Numbered from the stretch's first letter, positions 1-9,575 are shown. The stretch is 64,000 bases of DNA from Lachnospiraceae bacterium (GCA_017474455.1 JAFVHP010000037.1:143117-207116); one strand, 5' to 3'. Made by a program: numbers and translations. Notes: a model not told the origin generated them from the sequence alone.

Positions 1-177
1 TGCCTGTTTTTTATACGGTAAGACCAGAGAATTATAGTATAATTTGGTGCGAAAAAATACGTATTAAGGTAAAATATTATTGCAGAACGCACCGGATGTG
101 GTAGTATTATTTTGGCATGCACCTTTCGCAGAAGGCATATCAGCTGCAGTGTGTTTTTGAAAGGAGGCGGAGAACGG

Positions 178-1074
178 ATGAGGACAGCAGAGGAATTGAA
201 GAGAAGAAAAATAGAACTGAAGCTGACATACGGCGATCTGTCCGCGGCGACGGGCATTCCGGTTCCTACTCTGCAGAAGATTTTCACTGGGAAAACGAAT
301 TCGCCCGGATACATGACAATGCAGAAACTGGAAAAGGTCCTGTTCGGATATGATACCGATAAACCATATACGTCTTCCGATATAACCGCTGAGGAACAGA
401 GGGTCAGAGAAACACAGCCTGTTTACCATACCGGATCGGAGGAAACATGGCGAAGGCTCAGCCCTTATGTTTCGTATAAACCGCAGGGAACATATACTGT
501 TTCCGACCTGGAGCAACTGCCGGAGGAGGAAAGATTCGAATTGATAGACGGGGTACTGATCAGGATGGAGGCCCCCTCCAGAGAACATCAGCTGCTGGTT
601 TCGTTTATTACCGGACAATTAAGCCGATTGGCAGAAGAGCAGGCTGACTGTGACTGCCTTGTTCTGTGCTCGCCATTTGATGTACAGCTGGACAGAGATG
701 AAAGAACGATGGTCCAGCCGGACGTATTGGTGATATGTGATGAGAAAAACGTTAATGAGAAACAGGGGATCGGCGCACCGGATCTTTGTGTTGAGATCCT
801 ATCATCATCCACCCGCAATAAGGACCAGTTACTTAAAAAGTATAAATATGAACAGGCTGGTGTACGGGAGTTCTGGATCGTGGATCCGGAAGCGGAACAG
901 GTGATCGTTTACAGATTTGAAGATTCCGACGGGGGAAAGACGGAGCAGAGATACTCATTTGAGGATAAAGTTCCTGTCGGTATATGCGGCAGGGAACACT
1001 TTGTGGATTTTTCAAAGCGGATTCCGGCTTTTATACGCCGCAGGATGAAAAGTGAAAGCACCGGACGGACCTGA
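178..1074 (+). CDS. HTH domain fused to Uma2-family (DUF820) nuclease-fold protein
   Basis: The N-terminal ~65 residues look like an XRE-type helix-turn-helix (LTYGDLSAATGIPVPTLQKI). Residues ~100-290 match the Uma2/DUF820 PD-(D/E)XK-like fold: an ELIDG segment, VQPDVLVI, then ILSSSTRNKDQLLKKYKYEQ and EFWIVDPEA. The acidic and lysine positions expected for a metal-dependent nuclease core are present. The family is widespread, but its biological role is poorly known. I chose the ATG at 178 because AAAGGAGG lies just upstream; an in-frame ATG at 112 would add a 22-residue Arg-rich stretch with no ribosome-binding site. Most Uma2 proteins lack a DNA-binding domain, so the fusion suggests DNA targeting or autoregulation (inference). 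It stands alone, upstream of an unrelated gene. Confidence 0.8.
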   Translation: MRTAEELKRRKIELKLTYGDLSAATGIPVPTLQKIFTGKTNSPGYMTMQKLEKVLFGYDTDKPYTSSDITAEEQRVRETQPVYHTGSEETWRRLSPYVSYKPQGTYTVSDLEQLPEEERFELIDGVLIRMEAPSREHQLLVSFITGQLSRLAEEQADCDCLVLCSPFDVQLDRDERTMVQPDVLVICDEKNVNEKQGIGAPDLCVEILSSSTRNKDQLLKKYKYEQAGVREFWIVDPEAEQVIVYRFEDSDGGKTEQRYSFEDKVPVGICGREHFVDFSKRIPAFIRRRMKSESTGRT

Positions 1075-1149
1075 ATTTTTTGCCATAGCGGCAGCGGGTA
1101 TAGTATGATTGTGTCTGTAACATACAAATATGAGTGGAGCGGATGAAAC

Positions 1150-1575
1150 ATGTTTGAATTTGATAAACTTTGCAGGGAATATGAAAATCTCACCTATGAG
1201 GAAAGGCTGGATATCCTGACTGATATGGCGGGCGTGATCGTGCCGGCTATCGAAGAACTCAAAGGCAAGAGAAAGGATTTCTTCATGCTCGTTTCAGCGG
1301 CATGCGCGGCGGATGGAAAGCTGGACCCGGAAGAGTATTCGCTCTTTAAGGAATCGACCGGGCTGGATCTCGACTTTGATGAAGCGGCAGAGACGATACG
1401 GCAGATCCGCGGCAAAGATCTGGCGGAACAGGCCAATGAGCTGGTCGACCGGTTCGGTGAACTGGATGAAGACGTAAAAGCGGCCATGGTCTCCTACTGT
1501 CTGTGCATCTGCTCCGCCGACAAACGGATCGGGCTGCAGGAGAGAAGCTTTATCCGACGGCTGATCAGGGAATAA
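1150..1575 (+). CDS. TerB-like small acidic protein
   Basis: A 141-residue acidic, all-helical protein. The segment AACAADGKLDPEEYSLFKE, with a second related block near the C-terminus (CSADKRIGLQERSFIRRLI), resembles the duplicated helical unit of TerB/DjlA-N-like domains, which carry a conserved 'D-G-x-(D/E)xE' acidic motif thought to bind metal. No signal peptide or membrane segment. The gene ends 15 bases before the MBOAT gene, so co-transcription is likely. Function is not established; the domain is often associated with membrane or stress complexes. The start at 1150 is the only good ATG (GAGCGGATGAAAC upstream gives a weak ribosome-binding site). Confidence 0.6.
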   Translation: MFEFDKLCREYENLTYEERLDILTDMAGVIVPAIEELKGKRKDFFMLVSAACAADGKLDPEEYSLFKESTGLDLDFDEAAETIRQIRGKDLAEQANELVDRFGELDEDVKAAMVSYCLCICSADKRIGLQERSFIRRLIRE

Positions 1576-1590
1576 ACAGATCCGGAAAAG

Positions 1591-3012
1591 ATGCAGTTTA
1601 CATCGTTAAGATTTCTCTTATTTATGCTGGTCACAGCAGCGGTCGAATTCCTGCTGCCGAAAAAAGTAAGGACGAAGTGGCTTTTTGCGGCAAGCATCGT
1701 TTTCTATACGCTTCTGGACCTTAAGTTCGTGCCCCTTCTTGCCGCGGTAGTGCTGACGGCATACCTGGGCGGACTGGCTATAAAGGCGGAAGCCGGAAAA
1801 GGCAGGAATGCGGGATTTGCCGTGTCTGTCATTACGGAGATCGCGCTGCTCATCATATTCAGGAGCGCAGGTATATTTACAAAAGGCCATATCTGGATAG
1901 TACCTGTCGGCATCTCCTTTTATATTCTGCAGGCGGTCGGATACCTCATCGATGTCAGGCGCGGGACAGTGGAAGCGGAAAGAAACCTGACCGGTCTGGG
2001 ACTGTTCATTTCCTTCTTCCCCCAGCTCACATCAGGACCTATCGAAAGAGCGCCGCATATGCTGCCCCAGTTTAAAAAGGGACCGGACGGATATGATCCC
2101 GTACGGATCCGGGACGGGGCTCTTTACATGCTCTGGGGATATTTCCTGAAGATGGTCATTGCGGACAGAATAGCGGTCCTGACCGGTACATTCTACGATG
2201 CACCCGGATCATACGGAGGGGCGGTCGCCTTTATCTGCGCCGTACTGTACATGATCCAGCTCTACTGTGATTTTGCCGGTTATTCATCGATCGCGATCGG
2301 CGCGGCAAAAGTGCTCGGCATAGAACTCATGCAGAACTTCAACAGCCCTTTCCTTGCCGGGACCGTTGCCGAATACTGGCACAGGTGGCATACATCCCTG
2401 TCTACCTGGCTGAGGGATTATGTATATATTCCCCTTGGCGGCAGCAGGAAGGGAACAGGGAGAAAATATATCAACATCCTGCTTACGTTCCTGGTGAGCG
2501 GACTCTGGCACGGTACCGGATGGAACTTCCTGCTGTGGGGCCTTGTTTTTGGCCTGCTGCAGGTCGCCGGCGGCGTCCTGGCTCCCGTAAGGGACAGGCT
2601 GGTCAGCGCGGCGCGCATAGACAGGCAGATGTTCTCCCACAGGGTCTTTAAGATCGCGGTCACATTTACCCTTGTCTGCATGACTTTCGTACTGTTCAGG
2701 GCTTCATCGGTCCGGGATGCCCTCGCTGTATACCGGAGCATCCTGCACCCGGCGTTCCACGAACTGACGGGCGGTGTACTGACGCAGATGGGACTCGGGA
2801 TGCCGGATATGGTCCTGCTTCTGTTCTCACTGGCCGTTATGGTGTTTGCGGATATTTGCCGGTACAACGGCATCAGCCTGGCAGACAGGTTTGCAGCCCA
2901 GAGCCTTCCCTTCAGATGGTTCGTGTATATCGCGGCCGTACTGATGATCGCGGTATGCGGGATATGGGGACCCGGTTTCAGCGCGGACAGTTTCATATAC
3001 GCGCACTTTTAA
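1591..3012 (+). CDS. MBOAT family membrane O-acyltransferase (AlgI/DltB-like)
   Basis: A 473-residue polytopic membrane protein of the MBOAT family, which moves acyl groups across the membrane onto extracellular polymers. The invariant histidine is H307 in LVSGLWHGTGWNF. Other family motifs are FFPQLTSGPIERA, the WGYFLKMVIADR segment and EYWHRWHTSLSTWLRDY. It is followed 17 bases later by a secreted-side SGNH-like protein, the usual AlgI/AlgJ or DltB/DltD pairing. No AMP ligase or carrier protein lies next to it, so the donor may be an acyl-CoA rather than a carrier-bound amino acid (inference). The acceptor polymer cannot be told from sequence. A second, different MBOAT is encoded at 36884-38383. 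Confidence 0.9.
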   Translation: MQFTSLRFLLFMLVTAAVEFLLPKKVRTKWLFAASIVFYTLLDLKFVPLLAAVVLTAYLGGLAIKAEAGKGRNAGFAVSVITEIALLIIFRSAGIFTKGHIWIVPVGISFYILQAVGYLIDVRRGTVEAERNLTGLGLFISFFPQLTSGPIERAPHMLPQFKKGPDGYDPVRIRDGALYMLWGYFLKMVIADRIAVLTGTFYDAPGSYGGAVAFICAVLYMIQLYCDFAGYSSIAIGAAKVLGIELMQNFNSPFLAGTVAEYWHRWHTSLSTWLRDYVYIPLGGSRKGTGRKYINILLTFLVSGLWHGTGWNFLLWGLVFGLLQVAGGVLAPVRDRLVSAARIDRQMFSHRVFKIAVTFTLVCMTFVLFRASSVRDALAVYRSILHPAFHELTGGVLTQMGLGMPDMVLLLFSLAVMVFADICRYNGISLADRFAAQSLPFRWFVYIAAVLMIAVCGIWGPGFSADSFIYAHF

Positions 3013-3029
3013 GTGTCTTTTATTGATCT

Positions 3030-4616
3030 ATGACAGATAACGGTTCACTGGAAAAAAGAACGGATACTAAGAAATATCCGGAGAATAAACGCACTGCGTA
3101 CGGCTTCAAGGCAGTGATCGGCGCAGCCGTGCTGCTGGCGCTTATCCTTGCCGCTCTTTCTGCTGCCGCCAGGCTTACGGAGAGGAAAGAGAGCCTGATC
3201 AAGAACGGAACGTTCTTTGATGTGGCGGACAGGACGGATGTGCTCCTTCTGGGCAGTTCCCATGTGGTGAACGGGATAGATCCGGCCGTACTGTTTGAGG
3301 ATTACGGGATCGCGGCGTTTAATATGGCGGGACACGGCAGTATCCTTCCGGTCACGTACTGGACGCTGGTGAATGCCCTGGATTACTGCGATCCGTATTG
3401 TGTCGTCATCGACCCTTTCCTGATAGAGGAAGAGTACCATTTTGTCGATGAAGTGACAGATACCCGCGGAACAGACCTCGCGGAGAACGCGGTAGGCCAG
3501 CTCCATACCGTTCTGGACGTATTTCCCTATACAAAGAACAAGGAAGCGGCCATAAAAGACCTGCTTCTGGATCCGGAGACCAGGAATGAATTCCGCGCGG
3601 ATTTTATCAGATACCACTCCCGCTGGTCTTCGCTGACCGCGCAGGATTATATGGACACGGCAAAGCTGAAAGCGCAAAACGGCAGGATGGGCGCGGAAAT
3701 GCGCTGGAACACGGAATCGCCGGCACAGCATTATGACCTTGTTCCGCCGGAAGAAAAGATGAGTTCGGAATCGACAGGCATGGAGTATCTGCGCAGAGCG
3801 GTCTCGCTCTGTCAGGAACGGGGGATCCTTGTACTGCTGGTCAACATACCCTATGAGGCGGACCCGGACTATCAGCGCGCTGCCAACAGTGTGCAGGACA
3901 TAGCGGATGAAATGCAGGTCCCGTACCTGAACCTGATGTACGCGCCTGGATTGATCGATACAGAAACAGACCTGTCCAGCATCACCCATCTGAACGCCCT
4001 TGGTGCCAAAAAAGTGACGGCTTTTATCGGCAGTGCCCTTCAGAGCATCGGGACTTTGGACCGCAGATCGCAGGCAGGGTATGAGGAATGGGAAAAGATG
4101 GCCGCGGCATACCGCGGGGAGATCATGGAGCATGCGGTGGACGCGCCGGATCTATACAGCGCGCTGAGCATGCTGCAGTTCGACGAGGTCAGCGGGATCG
4201 TCTTTATCAATGACGGTTCCCCGGCCCTTCACGACGGCAATGTTAAGCATATGCTGGAAGCAGCCGCTGCGGGCAAGGGCGGAGAGTGTGCCGGATTTGA
4301 AGCAGCCGCGGAAAAAGACGGTGCCTACTGCCTGGTCCTGGATTCGGCAGCCGGAACTTCATTTGAGGCATACGAAGGCAAGACCCTTGAAGAATTCAAC
4401 ACTTCCTTCGGCGTTGTCAGATTCAATACCGTCCCCGGCATCTATAACCTGGTACAGATCCGGGAAACGGACGGAGAGTTCTCTGACGGGGACAACAGGC
4501 TGGAATATGACGAACACCAAAACGATGATGTCCAGGTGATATTATTTGATCCATCCGACGGGTCGGAAACGGGACACCTGTATTTCCGGTACCGTATCAC
4601 AGCAGATTTGCCGTAA
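3030..4616 (+). CDS. Membrane-anchored SGNH-like acyltransferase partner of MBOAT
   Basis: A 528-residue protein with one N-terminal membrane helix (~residues 27-48) after a charged cytoplasmic start, so most of it is outside the cell. VLLLGSSHVVNG (S77, H78) matches the block I Ser of DltD/AlgJ/AlgX-type SGNH enzymes, and H320 in ITHLNALG is the likely catalytic His, although the Asp usually three residues before it is not there. The C-terminal ~180 residues (from ~350) form an extra region with no family I recognise. With the adjacent MBOAT it probably transfers acyl groups to a cell-surface glycan or teichoic-acid-like polymer (inference). Confidence 0.75.
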   Translation: MTDNGSLEKRTDTKKYPENKRTAYGFKAVIGAAVLLALILAALSAAARLTERKESLIKNGTFFDVADRTDVLLLGSSHVVNGIDPAVLFEDYGIAAFNMAGHGSILPVTYWTLVNALDYCDPYCVVIDPFLIEEEYHFVDEVTDTRGTDLAENAVGQLHTVLDVFPYTKNKEAAIKDLLLDPETRNEFRADFIRYHSRWSSLTAQDYMDTAKLKAQNGRMGAEMRWNTESPAQHYDLVPPEEKMSSESTGMEYLRRAVSLCQERGILVLLVNIPYEADPDYQRAANSVQDIADEMQVPYLNLMYAPGLIDTETDLSSITHLNALGAKKVTAFIGSALQSIGTLDRRSQAGYEEWEKMAAAYRGEIMEHAVDAPDLYSALSMLQFDEVSGIVFINDGSPALHDGNVKHMLEAAAAGKGGECAGFEAAAEKDGAYCLVLDSAAGTSFEAYEGKTLEEFNTSFGVVRFNTVPGIYNLVQIRETDGEFSDGDNRLEYDEHQNDDVQVILFDPSDGSETGHLYFRYRITADLP

Positions 4617-4644
4617 ATACCGGCTTTTCCGGCGCGTATTTTAT
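4614..4644 (+). terminator. Probable terminator after the MBOAT/SGNH pair
   Basis: Just past the stop codon, the segment AAATACCGG is mirrored by CCGG then GTATTTT with a short bulge, giving a modest hairpin ending in a T-rich stretch. It fits the end of the two-gene unit but the stem is imperfect. Confidence 0.4.
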
Positions 4645-4762
4645 ACTTTGTACAGATTGAGAGCCGCCGGAGAATGCGTTAAAATACTTATGCAAATTGC
4701 GATATGACCGGCATCCGGACAGGAGGCGGTGTATTTCATCAGGTAAAGGAATTTATCGCGGG

Positions 4763-5419
4763 ATGATCGAACCTTCAATTTTGTCATGTGATTTCAGCAT
4801 ACTCGGCGACCAGATCAGACAGGCGGCTGACGCCGGGGCTAAAAGACTTCATATAGATGTCATGGACGGGGTCTTCGTACCGTCCATTTCATTTGGCATG
4901 CCGCTCATAAAGAGCATCCGGAAAATGTCGGACATGTTCTTTGACTGCCATCTTATGATCGTAAAGCCGGAGAGATATCTTAAGGTCTTTGCGGGATGCG
5001 GGGCTGACGGCATCACCATACACGCGGAAGCCTGCGAAGATATACAGGCGGCCGTCGACGAGATCCATGCCCTCGGAAAAAAGGCCGGCCTCAGCATCAA
5101 ACCCGGCACGCCTGTAGAGGTACTGGAGCCGTATATCCCTTCACTGGACCTGATCCTGGTCATGACTGTGGAGCCGGGATTCGGGTGCCAGACCTTCCTG
5201 GAAGGGAGCCTGGAGCGGATCAGGGCGGTACGTGAAATGATCGGGCGGATCAAGCCGGACTGCCTGCTGCAGATCGACGGCGGAGTAAACACGAAGACGA
5301 TCCCGGCGGCCAGACAGGCCGGTGTGGATATATTTGTTTCCGGTTCAGCTGTTTTTTACGGAGAAAGCATTGCGGATAACTACCGGCAGCTGACGGAAGC
5401 GGAAAAGGAAGCGGAATAA
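4763..5419 (+). CDS. rpe: Ribulose-phosphate 3-epimerase
   Basis: Interconverts ribulose 5-phosphate and xylulose 5-phosphate in the pentose phosphate pathway, in the cytoplasm. The 218-residue length is typical. Family motifs are visible: PSILSCDF near the start, HIDVMDGVFVP with metal-ligand His/Asp, CHLMI, MTVEPGFGCQTF and QIDGGVN, which close the TIM-barrel active site and phosphate loop. The start is set at the ATG at 4763 so that MIEPSILSCDF begins the protein as in homologs; the frame is open 66 bases further upstream but that part does not look coding. It precedes the aminopeptidase gene by 36 bases. Confidence 0.95.
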   Translation: MIEPSILSCDFSILGDQIRQAADAGAKRLHIDVMDGVFVPSISFGMPLIKSIRKMSDMFFDCHLMIVKPERYLKVFAGCGADGITIHAEACEDIQAAVDEIHALGKKAGLSIKPGTPVEVLEPYIPSLDLILVMTVEPGFGCQTFLEGSLERIRAVREMIGRIKPDCLLQIDGGVNTKTIPAARQAGVDIFVSGSAVFYGESIADNYRQLTEAEKEAE

Positions 5420-5455
5420 TAAACAGGACCGCAGCTGCGGCTTGGGAGAGCGGAT

Positions 5456-6348
5456 ATGCCATCGTTACATATGAGCGGTCAGAAGATCGACCGGAACGCA
5501 CCCTGCTGGTGCGGAAGCGGGAAAAAATACAAGAACTGTCATGAAGAGTTCGATGAAAAGCTAAGAGCCTATGCACTGAAGGGCTTTTACGTACCGGACC
5601 GCTCCCTGATCAAGACGGAAGGGAGATCGAAGGGATCCGGCAGAGCGCTGTGATCAACAGGGCCTGCCTGGATGCGGTGGCGGATGCGATCCACGCCGGT
5701 ATGAACACGCAGGAGATCGATGACATCGTGTACGATACGACGCTGAGCATGGGCGGCATACCGGCAGACCTTCACTATGAAGGCTATCCGAAGAGCGTCT
5801 GTACGTCCGTGAACGAAGAAGTATGCCACGGTATTCCGGATGAAAACCGGATACTGCAGGACGGCGATATAGTCAACGTTGACTGTTCAACGATCCTGAA
5901 CGGCTTTTTCTCCGATTCTTCCAGGATGTATATGATCGGGGAAGTATCGGAAGATAAGAAGAAACTGGTGCAGGTAACGAAGGAATGCGTGGAGATCGGT
6001 ATTAAAGCCACGGTTCCGTGGACCTGTATCGGGGACATGGGCCATGCGGTACATCAGCACGCTCTGGATAACGGTTATACGGTCGTGCGGGAGATCGGCG
6101 GGCATGGCTGCGGCATAGAGTTCCATGAGGATCCCTTTGTCAGCTATGTAGCAAAGCCGGGCACCGGCATGCTGATGGTTCCGGGACTTGTATTTACCAT
6201 CGAGCCTATGGTAAATATGGGTACAGACGAGATCTACGAGGATGCGGATAACGGCTGGACCATTTATACGGCGGACGGCAAACCGTCGGCACAATGGGAG
6301 GTCCAGATACTGGTCACGGAGACAGGGAACGAGATCCTGACCTGGTAA
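5456..6348 (+). pseudogene. map: Type I methionine aminopeptidase with SEC-C zinc motif, frameshifted
   Basis: Two adjacent frames together make one methionine aminopeptidase. The first (5456-5653) starts with a SEC-C zinc motif ([13 protein letters not shown]) and reads into the start of the peptidase linker (LIKTE); the second frame carries on from 5623 as [16 protein letters not shown] and contains the whole catalytic domain. All five metal ligands are intact: DIVNVDCS and the later FFSDSS aspartates, the His of IEFHED, and the glutamates of FTIEPM and QWEVQ. The frames join at GAAGGGAG (5618-5625): adding one G restores IKTEGEIEGIR, close to the usual IKTPEQIEGIR. The enzyme removes initiator methionine and is normally essential, so either this copy is broken while another exists, or the G-run is a sequencing error. 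A GTG at 5650 could start a shorter form. Confidence 0.88.
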
Positions 6349-6383
6349 AACGTTCAATATTGATAACCGGAGGTTTTTTGGGA

Positions 6384-8405
6384 ATGCAGAACAAGGGCAA
6401 CTATTACATTACTACCGCTATTGCTTATACATCGGGCAAGCCGCATATCGGCAACTGCTATGAGATCGTCATGGCCGATGCGATCGCCAGATACAAAAGG
6501 GCAGAGGGCTATAACGTCCGCTTCCAGACAGGTTCCGATGAGCACGGGCAGAAGATCGAGGAACGTGCGAAAAGAGCAGGCCTCACGCCCAAAGCCTTTG
6601 TCGACGAGACCGCCGGAGAGATCAAACGTCTCTGGGATATGATGGATACTTCCTATGACCGTTTCATCCGTACGACCGATGAAGATCATGAACGCCAGAT
6701 CCAGAAAATATTCAAGAGAATGTACGATAAAGGCGACATCTATAAGGGAAAATACGAAGGCCTGTACTGTACCGAATGTGAAGCCTTTTATACAAAGAGC
6801 CAGGTGGAAGACGATAAGTGCCCGGTCTGCGGCAGCCCCGTGCACCAGGCGGAGGAAGAGGCATATTTCTTTAAAATGAGCAAATATGCCGACAGGCTCA
6901 TTGACTATATAAATACACATCCTGATTTCATCAGGCCGGTATCCCGTAAGAACGAGATGATGAACAATTTCCTCCTTCCCGGGCTTCAGGATCTGTGCGT
7001 ATCGAGGAGTTCGTTCACCTGGGGCATCCCTGTGGATTTCGCTCCTGGTCATGTGGTCTACGTATGGCTCGATGCGCTTTCAAACTACATCACTGGCCTC
7101 GGCTATGACGCTGACGGGAACAGCAGCGATCTGTTCAAGGAATTCTGGCCCGCGGATCTCCATCTGATCGGTAAGGATATCGTCCGTTTCCATACCATTT
7201 ACTGGCCGATCTTCCTGATGGCGCTGGATCTTCCTCTTCCGAAGCAGGTGTTCGGGCATCCCTGGCTCCTGCAGGGCGGCGAGAAGATGAGCAAGACGAA
7301 GGGCAATGTCATCTATGTGGATGACCTGATCGAGATCTTCGGACTGGATGCGGTGCGCTATTACGTACTGCATGAAATGCCCTACGAAAACGACGGCGTC
7401 ATTACCTGGGACCTGGTCATCGAGAGGATCAACTCCGATCTGGCCAATACCCTGGGGAATCTCGTCAACCGTACCATCGCGATGGAAAACAAGTATTTCG
7501 GCGGCATCGTCGAGAACAGGGGCGTGGAGGACGTCATGGACACCGACCTGAAGGCCGTCGTCACCGGTGCATACAGGAAGGTCGAGGCAAAGATGGACGA
7601 GTATCGTGTCGCGGATGCCCTGACAGAGATCTTCACCGTATTCAAGCGGCTCAATAAGTATATCGATGAGACCGAGCCCTGGGTGCTCGCAAAGGATCCC
7701 GACAAGAAAGACAGGCTCGCTACGGTGCTCTATAACCTGATCGAGGGCATTACCATAGGAACAGCGCTCGTAGAACCCTTCATGCCCCGCACGGCGAAGA
7801 AGATACTGGAGCAGCTCGGCACAGCGGCAAGAGAATTTGATACGCTTGAAACATTCGGCCTGTACCCTTCGGGCAATAAAGTCACGGATAAGCCCGAGAT
7901 CCTCTTTGCCCGCCTGGACCATGACGAAGTGATGAAGAAGGTGGATGTGATCATGGAGAAGCAGAGAGCGCTGGCACAAAAAGAAGCTGATGCTTCTTCT
8001 GAAGCAACCGCATCCGCAGGTGCTGCCGCAGCCGTTCCCGAAGCCGCCGCAGAGGAGCCGGAAGAAGCCGCACACAAGGAAGAGATCTCCATAGATGATT
8101 TCGACCGGATCGAGCTGAAAGTCGGTGAGGTCATTGCATGCGAAGCGGTGGAGAAATCCAAGAAGCTGCTGTGTTCACAGGTCAGGATCGGAAATGAGAC
8201 GAAGCAGATCCTTTCCGGTATCCGCAAATATTACTCTCCGGAAGAGATGGTCGGCAAAAAGGTGCTTGTCCTGGTAAATCTGAAGCCCGCGAAACTGGCA
8301 GGCATGCTTTCCGAAGGCATGCTGCTGTGCGCGGAAAGCCCCGACGGAACGCTTGCGCTCATGACGCCCGAAAAAGACCTGCCGGCAGGTTCCGAAGTCT
8401 GCTGA
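6384..8405 (+). CDS. metG: Methionyl-tRNA synthetase with C-terminal tRNA-binding domain
   Basis: Charges tRNA-Met. Class I signatures are clear: HIGN at residues 21-24 and KMSKTKGN starting at K301. A CTEC...CPVC zinc knuckle lies around residues 126-147. After the anticodon-binding helices comes a low-complexity Ala/Glu linker (~residues 535-565), then a Trbp111-type OB-fold tRNA-binding domain (~568-673; EISIDDFDRIELKVGEV) used for dimerisation and tRNA capture. The start was chosen at 6384, preceded by GGAGG at 6370, rather than at the open frame from 6294 that overlaps the preceding gene. The total of 673 residues is normal for the long bacterial form. Confidence 0.96.
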   Translation: MQNKGNYYITTAIAYTSGKPHIGNCYEIVMADAIARYKRAEGYNVRFQTGSDEHGQKIEERAKRAGLTPKAFVDETAGEIKRLWDMMDTSYDRFIRTTDEDHERQIQKIFKRMYDKGDIYKGKYEGLYCTECEAFYTKSQVEDDKCPVCGSPVHQAEEEAYFFKMSKYADRLIDYINTHPDFIRPVSRKNEMMNNFLLPGLQDLCVSRSSFTWGIPVDFAPGHVVYVWLDALSNYITGLGYDADGNSSDLFKEFWPADLHLIGKDIVRFHTIYWPIFLMALDLPLPKQVFGHPWLLQGGEKMSKTKGNVIYVDDLIEIFGLDAVRYYVLHEMPYENDGVITWDLVIERINSDLANTLGNLVNRTIAMENKYFGGIVENRGVEDVMDTDLKAVVTGAYRKVEAKMDEYRVADALTEIFTVFKRLNKYIDETEPWVLAKDPDKKDRLATVLYNLIEGITIGTALVEPFMPRTAKKILEQLGTAAREFDTLETFGLYPSGNKVTDKPEILFARLDHDEVMKKVDVIMEKQRALAQKEADASSEATASAGAAAAVPEAAAEEPEEAAHKEEISIDDFDRIELKVGEVIACEAVEKSKKLLCSQVRIGNETKQILSGIRKYYSPEEMVGKKVLVLVNLKPAKLAGMLSEGMLLCAESPDGTLALMTPEKDLPAGSEVC

Positions 8406-8412
8406 AGATAAG

Positions 8413-8931
8413 ATGAACGGTCATATGCCTTTGAAAATGTATAAGTATTTCCTGACAGCGGCCTTGGCAGCCGCTGTCATTGTATTGACTGAAGGCTGCA
8501 GTCAGGATATGACGGATAAAGTCGTTTCCAAAGCCGAAGACGCTTACAGCCGCATCGACGCGGAGCTGACAGACGACAGGCTGACCGCGCTGGACGGGTT
8601 TGCCGGCAGCCAGGCAGAGCTCTTAAAAGACGCTCTGGATGAACTGTACGGACAGGGGATCTCCGCTGAACGGATCGTAGACGCGTTTACGGGAAAGGCC
8701 GGGACAAATGATCCGGCTCCGGCCGGAGAAGACGCTCCGGGCAGCGCAGGTACGGGAAAGATCGTGGAAGATATTACTTCCAGGATCTCGGACGCGGCAA
8801 AGGAAGCGGCCGAGGAGGCTGTGAACAGTGCGGCCGACGCCGCGCAGGAAGCGGCGGAAAACGCGGTGCAGGATGTACGGGACAGCGTCGTGGATAAGAT
8901 CAGCAGTTATATTGACGAGGTATTTGACTGA
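8413..8931 (+). CDS. Ala/Glu-rich helical lipoprotein
   Basis: A 172-residue protein with a signal peptide and lipobox (VLTEGC, residues ~25-30), so it is probably lipidated and surface-anchored. The mature part is dominated by short Ala-Glu-Asp heptad-like runs (AAKEAAEEAVNSAADAAQ), predicting long amphipathic helices or a coiled coil. I do not recognise a family. It begins 7 bases after metG and its stop overlaps the start of the DUF624 gene by one base, so the three probably share a transcript. An alternative ATG four codons downstream is possible. Confidence 0.6.
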   Translation: MNGHMPLKMYKYFLTAALAAAVIVLTEGCSQDMTDKVVSKAEDAYSRIDAELTDDRLTALDGFAGSQAELLKDALDELYGQGISAERIVDAFTGKAGTNDPAPAGEDAPGSAGTGKIVEDITSRISDAAKEAAEEAVNSAADAAQEAAENAVQDVRDSVVDKISSYIDEVFD

Positions 8932-9575
8932 TGGGAAATCTGTTCAGTTTGGACTCTCCCCTGATGAGAGCGCTTGGCAGGGTGGCGGATCTTCTGATCC
9001 TGAACCTTTTGGTCATTGTCTGCTGCATACCGGTCATTACGGCCGGCGCGGCTTTCTCTGCCATGCACTACGTCCTTCTTAAGCTGGTGCGGGGGGAGGA
9101 AGGTTACATCGTCAAACAGTTTTTCAGGGCATTCAAAGAGAATTTCAAACAGGCAACGCTGTTGTGGCTGATCGTGCTTGCGTTTATCCTGATATTCATT
9201 ATGGATTTCCTGATCCTCAGGTATACGGGGATCTCTTTCCCAAAGGTATTGGTCTACAGCCTTTTCTTCCTCGTTTTTGTACTCCTTATGCTTGCGGTCT
9301 GGATCTTTGCCCTTCAGTCGCATTTCGTGAACTCGGTCAGAGGAACACTGCGGAATGCGGCTTTTATGATGATCGCGCACTTGCCCAGATCTTTTTCCAT
9401 GCTCTGTCTGACGCTGCTGCCGCTCCTCCTGCTGTATCTGGTGCAGCAGATCCTGCCATTTGCTGTCATGCTGGGGATCTCACTGCCGGCATATGGCTGC
9501 GCCTTTATCTATGATCCTGTCTTCAGAAAATATGAGACCGCAGCACAGGAAGAACCGGAAGATGGAAACGACTGA
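8931..9575 (+). CDS. DUF624 (YesL-like) membrane protein
   Basis: A 214-residue integral membrane protein with about five hydrophobic helices. The opening (NLFSLDSPLMRALGRVADLLILNLLVIVCCIPVI, here split in meaning: a short amphipathic start, then a first helix ending in CCIPVITAGAA) is the hallmark of the YesL/DUF624 family. Family members commonly sit beside carbohydrate ABC transporter genes; here the next gene downstream is a sugar-type ABC ATPase. Function is unknown. The start codon overlaps the stop of the preceding lipoprotein gene (TGATG), implying translational coupling. Confidence 0.8.
   Translation: MGNLFSLDSPLMRALGRVADLLILNLLVIVCCIPVITAGAAFSAMHYVLLKLVRGEEGYIVKQFFRAFKENFKQATLLWLIVLAFILIFIMDFLILRYTGISFPKVLVYSLFFLVFVLLMLAVWIFALQSHFVNSVRGTLRNAAFMMIAHLPRSFSMLCLTLLPLLLLYLVQQILPFAVMLGISLPAYGCAFIYDPVFRKYETAAQEEPEDGND

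Noticed and set aside
3045-4133. Minus-strand open frame of 362 codons
   Set aside because: His/Arg/Gln-rich composition typical of the reverse complement of a GC-rich gene; lies entirely within the SGNH gene.
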